Shown piece after piece: positions 53,326-63,919 of a stretch of 64,000 bases of DNA. A program made the translations under genes and the position numbers. Source of the stretch: CBDAPX01 sp965198725 (GTDB lineage: Bacteria; Pseudomonadota; Alphaproteobacteria; Rhodobacterales; Rhodobacteraceae). The stretch spans positions 1,798,001 to 1,862,000 of the forward strand of contig CBDAPX010000001.1 in the NCBI GenBank assembly GCA_965198725.1, written 5' to 3'. The notes below the pieces were generated by a model that searched no databases, had not been told where the DNA came from, and saw only the letters and a list, made by a program, of their open reading frames with translations. Every line of letters begins with the position of its first letter. The stretch's first letter is position 1.

Positions 53326-54335
53326 CGGTCATGGCAGCGGAACACCGCCCGGACCCAGATGCCCCACATATTCCTGTTTTGTTGCGCCCCTTGTTGGCCG
53401 CCGTGGCGCCGGTTAGCGGCACATGGTTGGACGGCACGTTCGGTGCGGGTGGCTATACACGCGGGTTGCTGGAAGCTGGTGCAGATAAGGTCATTGCGGT
53501 GGACCGTGACCCACTGGCCTTTGACATGGCGTCGGACTGGGCGGACGACTATGGCGCACGCCTTGTGCAACAGCCGGGCCTCTTTTCCCAGATGGACAGC
53601 TATGCGGACGCTGTTGATGGCGTGGTGCTGGACCTTGGCGTGTCTTCGATGCAGCTGGATCTGGCAGAGCGTGGCTTTTCGTTCATGAAGGACGGACCGC
53701 TCGATATGCGGATGTCTCAGGATGGGCCATGTGCCGCTGACATCGTGAATACGGCGACCGAGGCCGAGCTGGCCGATATTCTGTTTCATTACGGGGAAGA
53801 GCGCGCCAGCCGTCGGATTGCAAAGGCAATCCTGCGGGCACGGGCCGAAGCGCCAATTGAAAACACCTTGCACCTTGCCGAGATCGTCGAGGGATGCCTG
53901 CCACGGGCCAAGCCGGGTCAATCTCATCCAGCCACCCGCAGCTTTCAAGCGCTGCGCATTGCCGTAAATGCCGAATACGAAGAGCTTTTTGAAGGCCTTA
54001 TGGCTGCAGAGCGCGTGTTAAAGCCCGGCGGCCTGTTGGCCGTTGTCACCTTCCATTCGGTCGAAGATCGCATGGTGAAACGGTTTTTGCAGCAACGCGG
54101 CGGTCAGACCGGGCGCGCCAACCGCTATGCGCCGGAACAGGTGGAGGAAGCTCCGCAGTTTCAGATCATGACCCGGCGCGCTGTTGGGCCAGATGACCAG
54201 GAATTGCAAGACAATCCGCGCGCGCGGTCAGCCAAGCTGCGCGTGGCGCGTCGCACGGATGCGCCGTCCGGGACGGTCGATGCCAAATCCATTGGCATGC
54301 CACAGCTCTCGGCCAAATCCAGAGGAACCAGATGA
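53322..54335 (+). CDS. rsmH: 16S rRNA (cytosine-1402-N4) methyltransferase
   Basis: 337 residues. SAM loop [30 protein letters not shown] and [12 protein letters not shown] are RsmH (MraW) signatures. Starts at GTG 53322 overlapping the mraZ stop; ATG 53331 is an alternative. Methylates C1402 of 16S rRNA. Confidence 0.96.
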   Translation: MTVMAAEHRPDPDAPHIPVLLRPLLAAVAPVSGTWLDGTFGAGGYTRGLLEAGADKVIAVDRDPLAFDMASDWADDYGARLVQQPGLFSQMDSYADAVDGVVLDLGVSSMQLDLAERGFSFMKDGPLDMRMSQDGPCAADIVNTATEAELADILFHYGEERASRRIAKAILRARAEAPIENTLHLAEIVEGCLPRAKPGQSHPATRSFQALRIAVNAEYEELFEGLMAAERVLKPGGLLAVVTFHSVEDRMVKRFLQQRGGQTGRANRYAPEQVEEAPQFQIMTRRAVGPDDQELQDNPRARSAKLRVARRTDAPSGTVDAKSIGMPQLSAKSRGTR

Positions 54336-54679
54336 AAAGCCTTCTCTACGTACTCACGGCCTTGGCTGTCTTTGGCCTCGCCTTCTGGGCCTATCGCGAA
54401 AATTATTCGACCCAACAGGTCCTGTCTGAAACGCAAGCTTTGCAGCGTGATATTGGCGCGGCTCAAGCCCGGCTGAGCGTGCTGCGGGCGGAATGGGCGT
54501 ATCTCAACCGACCGGACCGACTGCTTGATCTTGCAGAGATTAATTTTGACCGGCTCGGCCTTCTGCCACTGACATCGGATCAGTTTGGTCGCGTTGATCA
54601 GGTCAGTTTCCCGACAAATGATCTTTTGGACATCACCAACGGCGTTGATGTTTCGACAATGGAGGTTGAAACCCCATGA
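54332..54679 (+). CDS. ftsL: Cell division protein FtsL
   Basis: 115 residues. One N-terminal membrane helix ([18 protein letters not shown]) and a coiled coil ([22 protein letters not shown]). Bitopic divisome scaffold. Overlaps both neighbours by ATGA. Confidence 0.9.
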   Translation: MKSLLYVLTALAVFGLAFWAYRENYSTQQVLSETQALQRDIGAAQARLSVLRAEWAYLNRPDRLLDLAEINFDRLGLLPLTSDQFGRVDQVSFPTNDLLDITNGVDVSTMEVETP

Positions 54680-56460
54680 CCCGCATCCCGCTGCGCCCCC
54701 TTGCCCGTATTCTGCCCGCCCGTGACAAGGGCGAGAACCCTGAGCTGATCGAACGCGAAAACATCCGCCAACGGCATGAAGAGATGCAGGACCGCGCGCG
54801 CAACCGGGCTGAGGGTCGGTTGTTGGTGCTGGGTGTCTTTTTCTTTTGCGCCTATGCGGTGGTCGGTATCCGCATGGGGCACATCGCGACAACCGAACCG
54901 ATGGAACCACTGGCCAACGCGCCGGGTGCTGTCATCGCGCAGCAACGGGCCGACATCGTTGACCGCAATGGCAACATTCTGGCGACCAATTTCGAAACCC
55001 ATTCGCTCTACGCCCAGCCGCCTCAGATGGTGGACCCTATTGCGGCAGCCAAAGGGTTGGCAAAGATCTTTCCCGACCTGAAAGAAGAGCGGCTGATCAA
55101 GGACTTTACCGGCAAGCGTAAGTTCTTGTGGGTCAAAAAGAAAATCAGCCCAGAGCAAAAGCAGGCGGTACACGATCTTGGCGATCCCGGTCTGCTGTTC
55201 GGTCCGCGAGAAATGCGCCTTTATCCCAATGGCAAACTGGCGGCCCATGTGTTGGGCGGGGCGTCATTCGGTAAGGAGGGGGTCAGTGCGGCGGAAGTGA
55301 TTGGGGTTGCTGGTGTCGAAAAGCAATTTGACGGCTATCTGCGGGACCCCGCGAATGGCAATGCGCCCCTTCAACTGTCGCTCGACCTGACGGTTCAGGC
55401 CGCGGCCGAACGTGTTCTGGATGGCGGCATGAAGATCATGGATGCCAAAGGGGCCACATCGATCCTGATGGATGTGCATACGGGCGAGGTTGTTTCGGTC
55501 GTTTCGCTGCCCAGCTTTGACCCTAACGATCGGCCGCGCCCGCCGGCGTCGGGCAATGACCCTTCGGTCAGCCCGCTGTTCAACCGCTCGGTACAGGGCG
55601 TCTACGAGCTGGGATCGACCTTTAAGATCTTCACGGCGGCACAGGCCATGGATTTGGGGCTCGTCAATCCCGAAACCCTATTGGACACGCGCGGCCCGTT
55701 GCGCTGGGGAAAATTCCGCATTCGCGATTTCCGCAACTATGGCAATGAGATGAGCGTGACCAAGGTCATGGTCAAATCATCCAACATCGGAACCGCGCGC
55801 ATGGCGCAAATCATTGGCGCCGAAAGACAAAAGGACTTCTTGGGCGATCTGGGCATGCTGGACCCGACACCGTTTGAGATTGTCGAGGCGCAGGGCGGCA
55901 AGCCTTTGTTGCCCCCCAATTGGTCCGAACTCAGCACGATGACGATTTCCTATGGCCATGGCCTTTCGGTCAGTCCGATGCATTTGGCCGCCGGATATGC
56001 CGCGATTGCCAATGGCGGGCATTATGTCAGCCCATCAATCCTGAAACAGGATGGCCCGCAATATGGTCCCCGGGTCATGTCCGAACAGGCGGCGTCAGCA
56101 TCCCGCGATATGCTGCGCAAAGTGGTCACCGAAGGCACGGCCAGCTTTGGGGATGTGCCGGGCTATGCCGTTGGTGGCAAAACCGGAACGGCGGACAAAC
56201 CCAAACCTACGGGCGGATATTACGAGGATAAGGTTATTGCGACTTTTGCGAGCCTCTTCCCCGCGCATGACCCCAAATATGCGCTGATCGTCACCTTGGA
56301 TGAGCCACAGATTTTCACCTATGGCGAGATGCGCCGCACGGCGGGTTGGACCGCTGTGCCTGTGGCCGCTGAAATGATATCGCGTGTGGCACCGCTCCTG
56401 GGGCTCAGACCAGACATTGAACCCCAACCCTTGGGTGATATACACCTCACCTCAAACTAA
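54676..56460 (+). CDS. ftsI: Septal penicillin-binding protein 3
   Basis: 594 residues, class B transpeptidase. Membrane anchor RLLVLGVFFFCAYAVVGI, pedestal domain, and the active-site motifs GSTFK (Ser nucleophile), SSN and KTGTAD. Cross-links septal peptidoglycan with FtsW. Confidence 0.96.
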   Translation: MTRIPLRPLARILPARDKGENPELIERENIRQRHEEMQDRARNRAEGRLLVLGVFFFCAYAVVGIRMGHIATTEPMEPLANAPGAVIAQQRADIVDRNGNILATNFETHSLYAQPPQMVDPIAAAKGLAKIFPDLKEERLIKDFTGKRKFLWVKKKISPEQKQAVHDLGDPGLLFGPREMRLYPNGKLAAHVLGGASFGKEGVSAAEVIGVAGVEKQFDGYLRDPANGNAPLQLSLDLTVQAAAERVLDGGMKIMDAKGATSILMDVHTGEVVSVVSLPSFDPNDRPRPPASGNDPSVSPLFNRSVQGVYELGSTFKIFTAAQAMDLGLVNPETLLDTRGPLRWGKFRIRDFRNYGNEMSVTKVMVKSSNIGTARMAQIIGAERQKDFLGDLGMLDPTPFEIVEAQGGKPLLPPNWSELSTMTISYGHGLSVSPMHLAAGYAAIANGGHYVSPSILKQDGPQYGPRVMSEQAASASRDMLRKVVTEGTASFGDVPGYAVGGKTGTADKPKPTGGYYEDKVIATFASLFPAHDPKYALIVTLDEPQIFTYGEMRRTAGWTAVPVAAEMISRVAPLLGLRPDIEPQPLGDIHLTSN

Positions 56461-56477
56461 GAGCACAGGCAGAACCC

Positions 56478-57965
56478 ATGGGGCCCAGCACCGCGACCAA
56501 GTCACTGAGCCAGCTGGCCCTCACCGCCCAAGGAGGGCGCGACGTTCAGATTGCGGGCATTGCGGTGGACAGTCGCGAGGTCAAGGAAGGGTACTTGTTC
56601 GCGGCATTACCCGGCAGCCGTGTTCACGGCGGCGAATTCATTCAATACGCTTTGCGCCAAGGGGCGACGGCCATCCTGACCGATGCCGAAGGGGCGCGGA
56701 TCGCCGAACAAGAGATTTTGAACAGCGGGGCGGCCTTAATCCTGTCAGACGACCCTCGACAGACATTGGCCTACACCGCGGCCTTGTGGTTCGGGCAGCA
56801 ACCCAAAACCATCGTCGCGGTGACAGGAACCAATGGCAAAACCTCGGTCGCTAGTTTCGTGCGCCAAATCTGGTCGGAACTGGGCCATGCAGCGGTCAAT
56901 CTGGGAACGACGGGCGTCGAAGGGGCTTGGACCGCACCGCTGGCCCATACGACACCTGAACCGATCACGCTGCACCGCGCCTTGGCGGGTGCGGCAGAGG
57001 CCGGTGTTACCCATGCTTCAATGGAGGCTTCCAGCCACGGCTTGGATCAGCGCCGTCTGGATGGCGTGACGCTGACCGCGGCGGGGTTTTCGAACTTTAC
57101 GCAGGACCATCTGGACTACCACGAAACCTTTGAGGCGTATTTCGCGGCCAAGGCGGGTCTGTTCCGGCGGGTTTTGCCAGAGGACGGAACCGCCGTCATC
57201 AACATGGATGATCCGCGCGGACCGGAAATGCGCGCCATCGCGGCGGCGCGGGGACAATCGGTCATGACCATTGGACAGGGGACGGGCGATCTTAATCGTT
57301 TGACCCAACGCTTCGATGCGACCGGTCAGGACTTGCGATTTTCTTATCTTGGTAAGGTTCATCAAGTTCGGCTTAACCTGATCGGCGGCTTTCAGGCAGA
57401 GAACATTCTGCTGGCATGCGGGCTTGTGATCGCGGCAGGGGATGAACCCGAAGCGGTGTTTGAAACGCTGCCGCATCTGACGACCGTCCGGGGGCGTATG
57501 GAACTGGCCGCCACTCGCGAAAACGGTGCGGCGGTGTTTGTTGACTACGCACATACGCCGGACGCGGTTTCGACGGCCATTCAGGCCTTGCGCCCACATG
57601 TCATGGGCCGCTTGATTGCCATTGTTGGCGCAGGTGGCGACCGGGATGCGGGCAAGCGACCCCTGATGGGGCAGGCGGCGGCGGAACACGCCGATCTGGT
57701 GATCGTCACAGATGACAACCCGCGCAGCGAAGACCCGGCCACCATCCGCATGGCGGTTATGGAAGGCGCGCCCAATGCGACCGAAATCGGCGACCGGGCA
57801 GAGGCGATTTTGCGCGGTGTTGATGCTTTGGGACCGGGCGATGCCTTGCTCATTTGTGGCAAAGGCCACGAAACCGGGCAAATCGTTGGCGATGACGTTC
57901 TGCCCTTTGATGATGTGGAACAGGCCAGCGTCGCGGTTGCAGCACTGGATGGGGGATTGGCATGA
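56478..57965 (+). CDS. murE: UDP-MurNAc-tripeptide ligase
   Basis: 495 residues. ATP loop TGTNGKTSV; the DNPR motif in VTDDNPRSEDPA marks the meso-diaminopimelate-adding type. Adds the third stem-peptide residue in the cytoplasm. Overlaps murF by 4 bases. Confidence 0.97.
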   Translation: MGPSTATKSLSQLALTAQGGRDVQIAGIAVDSREVKEGYLFAALPGSRVHGGEFIQYALRQGATAILTDAEGARIAEQEILNSGAALILSDDPRQTLAYTAALWFGQQPKTIVAVTGTNGKTSVASFVRQIWSELGHAAVNLGTTGVEGAWTAPLAHTTPEPITLHRALAGAAEAGVTHASMEASSHGLDQRRLDGVTLTAAGFSNFTQDHLDYHETFEAYFAAKAGLFRRVLPEDGTAVINMDDPRGPEMRAIAAARGQSVMTIGQGTGDLNRLTQRFDATGQDLRFSYLGKVHQVRLNLIGGFQAENILLACGLVIAAGDEPEAVFETLPHLTTVRGRMELAATRENGAAVFVDYAHTPDAVSTAIQALRPHVMGRLIAIVGAGGDRDAGKRPLMGQAAAEHADLVIVTDDNPRSEDPATIRMAVMEGAPNATEIGDRAEAILRGVDALGPGDALLICGKGHETGQIVGDDVLPFDDVEQASVAVAALDGGLA

Positions 57966-59398
57966 GCCTTTGGACATCTGGCGAAGCCGTGGCCGCAACC
58001 GGTGGCAGCTCTGCCGTTGATTGGGTCGCCAACGGGGTATCCATTGACACACGCACGATCGCGCCGGGCGATTTGTTCGTGGCGTTGAAAGCTGCGCGTG
58101 ACGGGCATGAGTTTGTCGCCCAAGCTTTGGAAAAAGGGGCCGCCGCTGCGTTGGTGAGCCGTATACCGGAAGGTGTCAGCCCGGATGCCCCTCTGCTCAT
58201 TGTCGATGATGTGCAATCGGGGCTCGAAGCGTTGGGACGCGTCGCGCGTGCCCGGACCAAAGCACGTGTTGTTGCCGTGACGGGCAGCGTGGGCAAGACT
58301 TCGACCAAGGAAATGTTGGCGCAGGTTCTGGGCGATCAGGGCCGCACCCATGCATCCGTTGCCAGTTACAACAATCACTGGGGTGTTCCTCTGACTTTGG
58401 CCAGAATGCCTGCGGATACCGAATACGCAGTGATCGAGATTGGCATGAACCATCCTGGCGAGATTGCACCGCTCGCACGCATGGCGCGTCCGCATGTTGG
58501 GATGGTCACGACGATTGCCGCGGCACATCTGGAAGCGTTCGACAACATTGAAGGCATAGCGCGGGAGAAAGCTTCGATTGTCGAAGGGTTGGAGCCGGGT
58601 GGCATCGCGGTTCTGAACGGGGATGTGCCGACGACAGGTATCCTGCAGGAAATCGCACATGCAGCGGGTGCGCAGGTGATCACCTTTGGTGAAGCGCAAT
58701 CCTGTCATCACCGCGCTGTCAAAATTGAGGTGACCGGTACCACAACTGTGGCAGAGGCGCGCGCATGGCGGGTTCCACTTCTTTTTAAGGTGACCGCACC
58801 CGGTCGTCATTTTGCGGTCAATGGTCTGGGCGTGTTGGCCGCGGCTTGGGCGCTGGGCGCCGACCGTGGCCGCGCGGCCATGTCTTTGTCCAATTGGACC
58901 CCGGTCAGCGGGCGTGGCGCACGCGAACGGATTCTGATCGATCCAATTGACCCTGACACATGGCTGGAATTGATCGACGACGCCTATAATGCGAACCCGG
59001 CTTCGATGGCCGCTTCGCTTGAGGTTCTAGCCGCAGCCCAGGCGGGGCCCGCTGGTCCCGGCAAACGCGCCGGTCGACGTATCGCGATCTTGGGCGATAT
59101 GCGCGAGCTGGGACCTGACGAGGTCAGTCTGCATGCAGAGCTTGCTGCACTGCCAGCCATGGAAAACATCGACACGGTCCATTGTGTCGGCCCGCTGATG
59201 CGCGCGATGCACAACGCGCTGCTGGAACGCAATAAGGGTGAATGGCGGGAAACCAGTCAAAAGATGATCAAAGGACTTCGAACACGCTTCGGCCCGGGCG
59301 ACGTGGTTCTGGTGAAAGCTTCGTTGGGCACGGGTCTTGGGGTCATCGTTGACGCCATCCGCAAAATCGGCCATCCCGCGCCAAAAGACGACGAATAG
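57962..59398 (+). CDS. murF: UDP-MurNAc-pentapeptide ligase
   Basis: 478 residues. ATP loop GSVGKTSTKEM, ENKxxE-like IGMNHPGEI region and VLNGDVPTTG. Adds D-Ala-D-Ala. Confidence 0.96.
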   Translation: MSLWTSGEAVAATGGSSAVDWVANGVSIDTRTIAPGDLFVALKAARDGHEFVAQALEKGAAAALVSRIPEGVSPDAPLLIVDDVQSGLEALGRVARARTKARVVAVTGSVGKTSTKEMLAQVLGDQGRTHASVASYNNHWGVPLTLARMPADTEYAVIEIGMNHPGEIAPLARMARPHVGMVTTIAAAHLEAFDNIEGIAREKASIVEGLEPGGIAVLNGDVPTTGILQEIAHAAGAQVITFGEAQSCHHRAVKIEVTGTTTVAEARAWRVPLLFKVTAPGRHFAVNGLGVLAAAWALGADRGRAAMSLSNWTPVSGRGARERILIDPIDPDTWLELIDDAYNANPASMAASLEVLAAAQAGPAGPGKRAGRRIAILGDMRELGPDEVSLHAELAALPAMENIDTVHCVGPLMRAMHNALLERNKGEWRETSQKMIKGLRTRFGPGDVVLVKASLGTGLGVIVDAIRKIGHPAPKDDE

Positions 59399-59410
59399 GA
59401 CACGCGACAT

Positions 59411-60493
59411 ATGCTCTATTGGCTAACGGCCCTTTCTGATGGCGGCGACGTCTTTAACCTGTTCCGTTACATTACCTTCCGCGCGGGTGGTGCGTTTTTG
59501 ACGGCCCTTGTGTTCGGGTTTCTATTTGGTCGCCCATTGATCAATGTGCTGCGCAAAACCCAAGGCAAAGGCCAACCTATTCGAGAAGACGGGCCGGAAG
59601 GGCATTTTTCCAAAGCGGGGACGCCTACAATGGGCGGACTGTTGATTGTCGGTGCCTTGGTGACAGCGACGCTGCTTTGGGCGCGGCTGGACAACGGGTT
59701 CGTGTGGATTGTCCTCTTTGTAACACTGAGTTTTGCGGCCATCGGCTTTGCCGACGACTATGCGAAAGTGTCCAAAAAAAACACCAAGGGCGTGCCGGGA
59801 AAACTGCGTCTGGCATTGGGGTTTGCCATTGCCGCTGTTGCCGGAATTTGGGCCACCAGCCTGCATCCCGGCATGCTGCAAAACCAACTGGCTTTCCCGA
59901 TTTTCAAAGATGCGCTCGTCAATATGGGACTGTTTTACGTGCCCTTCGCGATGTTCGTAATCGTCGGCGCGGCAAACGCCGTGAACCTGACTGACGGGCT
60001 GGACGGCTTGGCCATCATGCCCGTGATGATCGCGGCGTCGTCCCTGGGCATCATCGCTTACGCCGTTGGGCGGGTCGATTTCACTGAATATCTCGATGTG
60101 CATTACGTCCCCGGTACTGGCGAAATCCTGATCTTTACAGCTGCGCTTTTTGGCGGCGGGCTTGGGTTCTTGTGGTACAATGCGCCTCCAGCGGCCGTAT
60201 TTATGGGCGATACCGGATCGTTGGCGTTGGGCGGCGCGCTGGGCGCAATTGCGGTGGCCACCAAACACGAGATCGTTCTTGGCATAATCGGCGGTCTTTT
60301 CGTGGTCGAGGCGCTGTCGGTTATCATTCAGGTGCTTTATTTCAAACGCACCGGCAAACGCGTCTTCCTGATGGCGCCAATCCACCATCATTACGAGAAA
60401 AAGGGCTGGGCAGAACCAACCATCGTCATCCGCTTTTGGATCATTTCGCTGATCCTTGCGATGATCGGATTGGCGACGCTGAAGGTGCGGTGA
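59411..60493 (+). CDS. mraY: Phospho-MurNAc-pentapeptide translocase
   Basis: 360 residues, ten or so membrane helices. Motifs [19 protein letters not shown] (catalytic Asp) and [11 protein letters not shown]. Makes lipid I. The wall cluster ends here: the next genes are convergent and unrelated, so murD-ftsW-murG-murC must lie elsewhere. Confidence 0.97.
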   Translation: MLYWLTALSDGGDVFNLFRYITFRAGGAFLTALVFGFLFGRPLINVLRKTQGKGQPIREDGPEGHFSKAGTPTMGGLLIVGALVTATLLWARLDNGFVWIVLFVTLSFAAIGFADDYAKVSKKNTKGVPGKLRLALGFAIAAVAGIWATSLHPGMLQNQLAFPIFKDALVNMGLFYVPFAMFVIVGAANAVNLTDGLDGLAIMPVMIAASSLGIIAYAVGRVDFTEYLDVHYVPGTGEILIFTAALFGGGLGFLWYNAPPAAVFMGDTGSLALGGALGAIAVATKHEIVLGIIGGLFVVEALSVIIQVLYFKRTGKRVFLMAPIHHHYEKKGWAEPTIVIRFWIISLILAMIGLATLKVR

Positions 60494-60519
60494 TCGCCGC
60501 TGCCGTGATCGGGTGCAGA

Positions 60520-61113
60520 CTAGGCGCGCTTGGCCGTTCGCGCAAAGACGCGCAGCCGCAACATCACTGCGGTGGTCACGGTCACGACGGCAGCACACAA
60601 AACGGTTTTTGAAACCGGGCCCATCGCACCCTCGATCAGCAATGCATGCGCGACGGTTGCAAGAACGACGAACCACGCCAATCCGTTATGCACCCAAAGC
60701 CACCCAGTCGCAGGCACGCGGTGGCGCAGAATAACCAGGAATGCTGTCAAAAAAACGCCCCACATTGCGGTGACGCCGAATACGGAAAACCACGTCGGTG
60801 CGGTGAAGGTCAGCGCATCCAGCGTGTCGGGCGGGCTGGTCAGATAAAGGCCGCCCACATGGACCGCCACCAGAAGAACCAGACTTCGTCCCAGCCAAAG
60901 ATGGACCTGTCGCGCCCGACGCGGGCGCAAACCCGGCAGCCATCGCGCCGCCATCAGCGGCTGAAACAGCAAAAGACAGAGGGCAATAATGCCCGCAAAA
61001 CCCCCGATGATGTATTCAGGTCCCCGCCAAGCGAGATACTGGCTGGTCATCGCAATGCCAACAGGCACGGCGGCGAGCAGGACCCAAAGGGCCCATATCA
61101 AAACCACGCGCAT
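60520..61113 (-). CDS. Ferric-reductase-like membrane cytochrome
   Basis: 197 residues with about six hydrophobic segments. Histidines placed as in ferric reductase or cytochrome b561-type proteins (VHLWLGRSLVLLVAVHVGG, WVHNGLAWFVVLATVAHALL) could bind heme. It starts 14 bases after the stop of the exported dioxygenase-like gene and is probably cotranscribed with it. An electron donor for a periplasmic partner is plausible but not shown. Confidence 0.7.
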   Translation of the reverse strand: MRVVLIWALWVLLAAVPVGIAMTSQYLAWRGPEYIIGGFAGIIALCLLLFQPLMAARWLPGLRPRRARQVHLWLGRSLVLLVAVHVGGLYLTSPPDTLDALTFTAPTWFSVFGVTAMWGVFLTAFLVILRHRVPATGWLWVHNGLAWFVVLATVAHALLIEGAMGPVSKTVLCAAVVTVTTAVMLRLRVFARTAKRA

Positions 61114-61127
61114 CTGCGTGGTCCAGA

Positions 61128-61616
61128 TCAGGCGGGCAACAGGTTGAAATTAGCCGTCAGGCTGGTGTCGCGGGCGCTGGGCATCACCGGACGCAGGAAG
61201 ACCGTTTGGAACGTGCCGTCGTCATAGGCCAGATGCGCATGCGGCTGACCGAAATTCGGCACGATTTGCATCATCTCAAGGCTGTATGATCCGTCCGCAC
61301 GGGTCAGAACACTGCCATGATTGCGCGGCTCACGTTCACCACCCAGCGTGGTTGCGGCCCAAATCTGGATCCGAACACCGGACAACGGCTCTCCGGTTCC
61401 GGCTTTCCGAACGATGCCAGACATGATGAACCCGGTTCCAAGGCTGTCGACCAGCGGCGCGTTCGCGCGATAGTTATTCGACCCCCCGCGCATGGTTTGG
61501 GTCGGCGCGAATTTTGATTGCGCCCGGGCCGGAACGGTCAATCCGCTGGCGGTGGTCACAAGGGCGGCACCTGCAGCAGACATCAAGGCGCGTCGGGAAA
61601 GACGAGAGGCAGTCAT
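61128..61616 (-). CDS. Tat-exported intradiol-dioxygenase-like protein
   Basis: 162 residues. Tat signal SRLSRRALMSAAGAALVTT. The mature part has GIVRKAGTGEPLSGVRIQIW, GSVLTRADGSYSLEM and GQPHAHLAYDDG, a small beta-sandwich related to intradiol ring-cleavage dioxygenases. Short, so a complete Fe(III) site is doubtful. Start 61616 is chosen for the Tat motif. Confidence 0.75.
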   Translation of the reverse strand: MTASRLSRRALMSAAGAALVTTASGLTVPARAQSKFAPTQTMRGGSNNYRANAPLVDSLGTGFIMSGIVRKAGTGEPLSGVRIQIWAATTLGGEREPRNHGSVLTRADGSYSLEMMQIVPNFGQPHAHLAYDDGTFQTVFLRPVMPSARDTSLTANFNLLPA

Positions 61617-61838
61617 GGAACGGCTCCGTTCTGATAAAAACCTGCGAGACACATAGCCCAAATCTCGGGCCAAACAAACCACGCCCCACGTGGATGTGCA
61701 AAACAGCGGTCGAAGCCGAAAAAAAGAAGGCAAGACTATAAAGTTAGGACGGTTTCATTCATTTCGCGTTGTTAGTATCTTCGGATTGAAAAGGTGTTGT
61801 TGATTATAGAAATTGGCAAATGAGCGTGGGGCTGAAGC

Positions 61839-62789
61839 ATGCAGGTTATTAAGGATGCATTTGACGCGTTTTCTGAAAGGGTCCGCAGCCCTTGGATCGG
61901 ATCTATCCTCTTTGCGTTTCTGTTTTGGAACTGGAAAGATCTATGGATCTTATTTTTTGCAGACCTGCCCGCCGCCGACAGACTGGTGTTGTTCGAGGCG
62001 ACTACGGACGCCAGTTCTTTGTACCTTTGGCCGATTGTAACAGGAATAGTTGCCGCGATGGTGCTGCCATGGATCACCTATGTGGGCGAGGTTATTGCAA
62101 GGGCACCAAACAGGGCGATCAAAAAACTTCAGACGGATGAGGCACGTCAACGACGTATAGATAACCTCAAGGCCTCGATTGAAGAAGAGGAGGAAAAGTC
62201 GGCCGTCCGTGTTGCACAAATGAAGATGCAAGAGAATGAAGAGCGGGCCAAAGTTGCGTTGGACACGGTACGTCGTCAAGCAGAAGCGGATGCGCGTGTG
62301 GCTGAAGAAAAGGCTCAAGCTGAGAAAGAAGAAGCGGCCCTTGCCGCAGCGCGCCGACTGGAAGAGGCAAGCGAGATCAGCGAAGAAGCCGAACAGGAAT
62401 TACGCGAGCAGCGGTTAGCTGCAAGCGATGAAAAGTCATTTAATGGTGAGGCTAACTTTTTAGATTTGGTCGGGGTGGTTGGCGAGAACCCAATTGCTCT
62501 TGAGTTGATGCGATCCGCCGTGGGTTCCTCGGATGGACAGATCAGGATTGAAGGTAACCACATCTACCTTAGTGCAAATGACAACACAGCCGGTAGAAAC
62601 ACTGTTGGGCAAGGTCACCGAGACGCACTTAGACTTGCAGAAACCGCGAGTGATTTGGCTAATCAAGGCCTTTTGAAGTTCAGGGGCAAAGGTCACTTTG
62701 AGGTAACGACGCTCGGATATAGCTCTTGGGACCGGATCGAAAAAACGCACGCTGAATATGATCAGCCCCATCTGAGTGGTCCAATTTGA
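61839..62789 (+). CDS. Membrane-anchored coiled-coil protein truncated by an IS
   Basis: 316 residues as read. Two N-terminal hydrophobic segments (SILFAFLFWNWKDLWILFFA and YLWPIVTGIVAAMVLPWI), then a long charged coiled coil from about residue 95 to 200 rich in Glu, Ala and Arg. The globular tail is LMRSAVGSSDGQ, LRLAETASDLANQGLLKFRG, which could be a winged helix. The last four codons (SGPI) and the stop are supplied by the insertion sequence, so the natural C terminus is lost. Family not recognised. Confidence 0.7.
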   Translation: MQVIKDAFDAFSERVRSPWIGSILFAFLFWNWKDLWILFFADLPAADRLVLFEATTDASSLYLWPIVTGIVAAMVLPWITYVGEVIARAPNRAIKKLQTDEARQRRIDNLKASIEEEEEKSAVRVAQMKMQENEERAKVALDTVRRQAEADARVAEEKAQAEKEEAALAAARRLEEASEISEEAEQELREQRLAASDEKSFNGEANFLDLVGVVGENPIALELMRSAVGSSDGQIRIEGNHIYLSANDNTAGRNTVGQGHRDALRLAETASDLANQGLLKFRGKGHFEVTTLGYSSWDRIEKTHAEYDQPHLSGPI

Positions 62790-62792
62790 TTG

Positions 62793-63644
62793 TTAGTGCA
62801 TGATCGACCTTTGGTCCATCTTGACGACGGTTTCGGGAGCCGGTGGGCGGTAGCCTAGAGCACTGTGTGGTCGTTTCGTGTTGTAGTGCTTTCTCCATTG
62901 TTCGATCAGGATTTGGGCTTCACGCAGGCTGTAGAATGTTTCCCCGTTCAGGAACTCGTCGCGGAACCTTGCGTTGAAGCTTTCGCAGTATCCGTTCTCC
63001 CAAGGTGACCCAGGTTCGATGTAAGCCGTCTTCGCGCCGACAGCCTTGATCCAGTCCTGGACAGCTTGGGCAACGAACTCCGGGCCGTTGTCGGAGCGAA
63101 TGAACGATGGGATGCCGCGCAGGATGAACAGGTCGCTCAGCACATCGATCACATTGCCTGAGTTGAGCTTGCGATCCACGCGTATGGCCAAGCATTCCCG
63201 ACTGTACTCGTCGATGATGTTGAGTGTGCGGAAAGCTTTACCATCGTCGGTGCGGCAGTGGACAAAGTCGTAAGACCAGACATGATCGCGGCGCTCTGGC
63301 CGAAGCCTGACACATGATCCATCATTCAGCCAAAGCCGCCCTTTCTTCGGTTGTTTCATTGGCACTTTCAGCCCCTCTCGTCGCCAAAGTCTTTCGACAC
63401 GCTTGTCATTCACATGCCAGCCAGCGTCTCTCAGTAGTGCCGCGATCCTACGATAGCCGTAGCGGCCATACTGCCGGGTCAGTTCGATCATATCAGCCAC
63501 TAAACGTTCTTCATCCGGGCGACCCGCAGGTACTTTGCGCTGTGTGGATTGATGTTGTCTTAGAACCCGGCATGCCCGACGCTCCGAGATGTTCAGCTCA
63601 GCACGAACGCGATCAATACAGGCACGACGACGAGCGGGGCTCAG
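62793..63644 (-). CDS. IS3 transposase, OrfB part
   Basis: 284 codons. Open from CTG 63644 in the -1 frame of OrfA, so it is made as an OrfAB fusion. HTH_21 (YGYRRIAALLRDAGW) and rve integrase core with D in SYDFVH, D in RSDNGPEF, E in ENGYCESFN. Complete DDE triad. Confidence 0.93.
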   Translation of the reverse strand: MSPARRRACIDRVRAELNISERRACRVLRQHQSTQRKVPAGRPDEERLVADMIELTRQYGRYGYRRIAALLRDAGWHVNDKRVERLWRREGLKVPMKQPKKGRLWLNDGSCVRLRPERRDHVWSYDFVHCRTDDGKAFRTLNIIDEYSRECLAIRVDRKLNSGNVIDVLSDLFILRGIPSFIRSDNGPEFVAQAVQDWIKAVGAKTAYIEPGSPWENGYCESFNARFRDEFLNGETFYSLREAQILIEQWRKHYNTKRPHSALGYRPPAPETVVKMDQRSIMH

Positions 63645-63919
63645 AAGTTTCCCTTTGCCGCCTCCGCCAAGATCAGCTTGTCCAGCGTCAGATCAGAAAC
63701 GGCTTTGCGCAATCGCTCGTTCTCTTTTTGCAGACGCTTCAGTTCCTTCAATTGATCCGTGCCCATTCCGCCGTATTTTTTCTTCCACCGGTAGTAGGTC
63801 TGTTCAGTCACACCGATCTGACGGATCGCATCCAGACGCGGCATCCCTTGCCCCGTCAGAACCTCAACCTGCCGTAACTTCGTGACAATCTCTTCTGGCT
63901 TTGGTCGCTTGTTGGCCAT
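63641..63919 (-). CDS. IS3 transposase, OrfA part
   Basis: 92 residues. Helix-turn-helix IRQIGVTEQTYYRWKKKYGG and a leucine zipper (ELKRLQKENERLRKAV). Its end GCAAAGGGAAAC is a plausible slippery site for the -1 frameshift into OrfB. Confidence 0.92.
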   Translation of the reverse strand: MANKRPKPEEIVTKLRQVEVLTGQGMPRLDAIRQIGVTEQTYYRWKKKYGGMGTDQLKELKRLQKENERLRKAVSDLTLDKLILAEAAKGNF

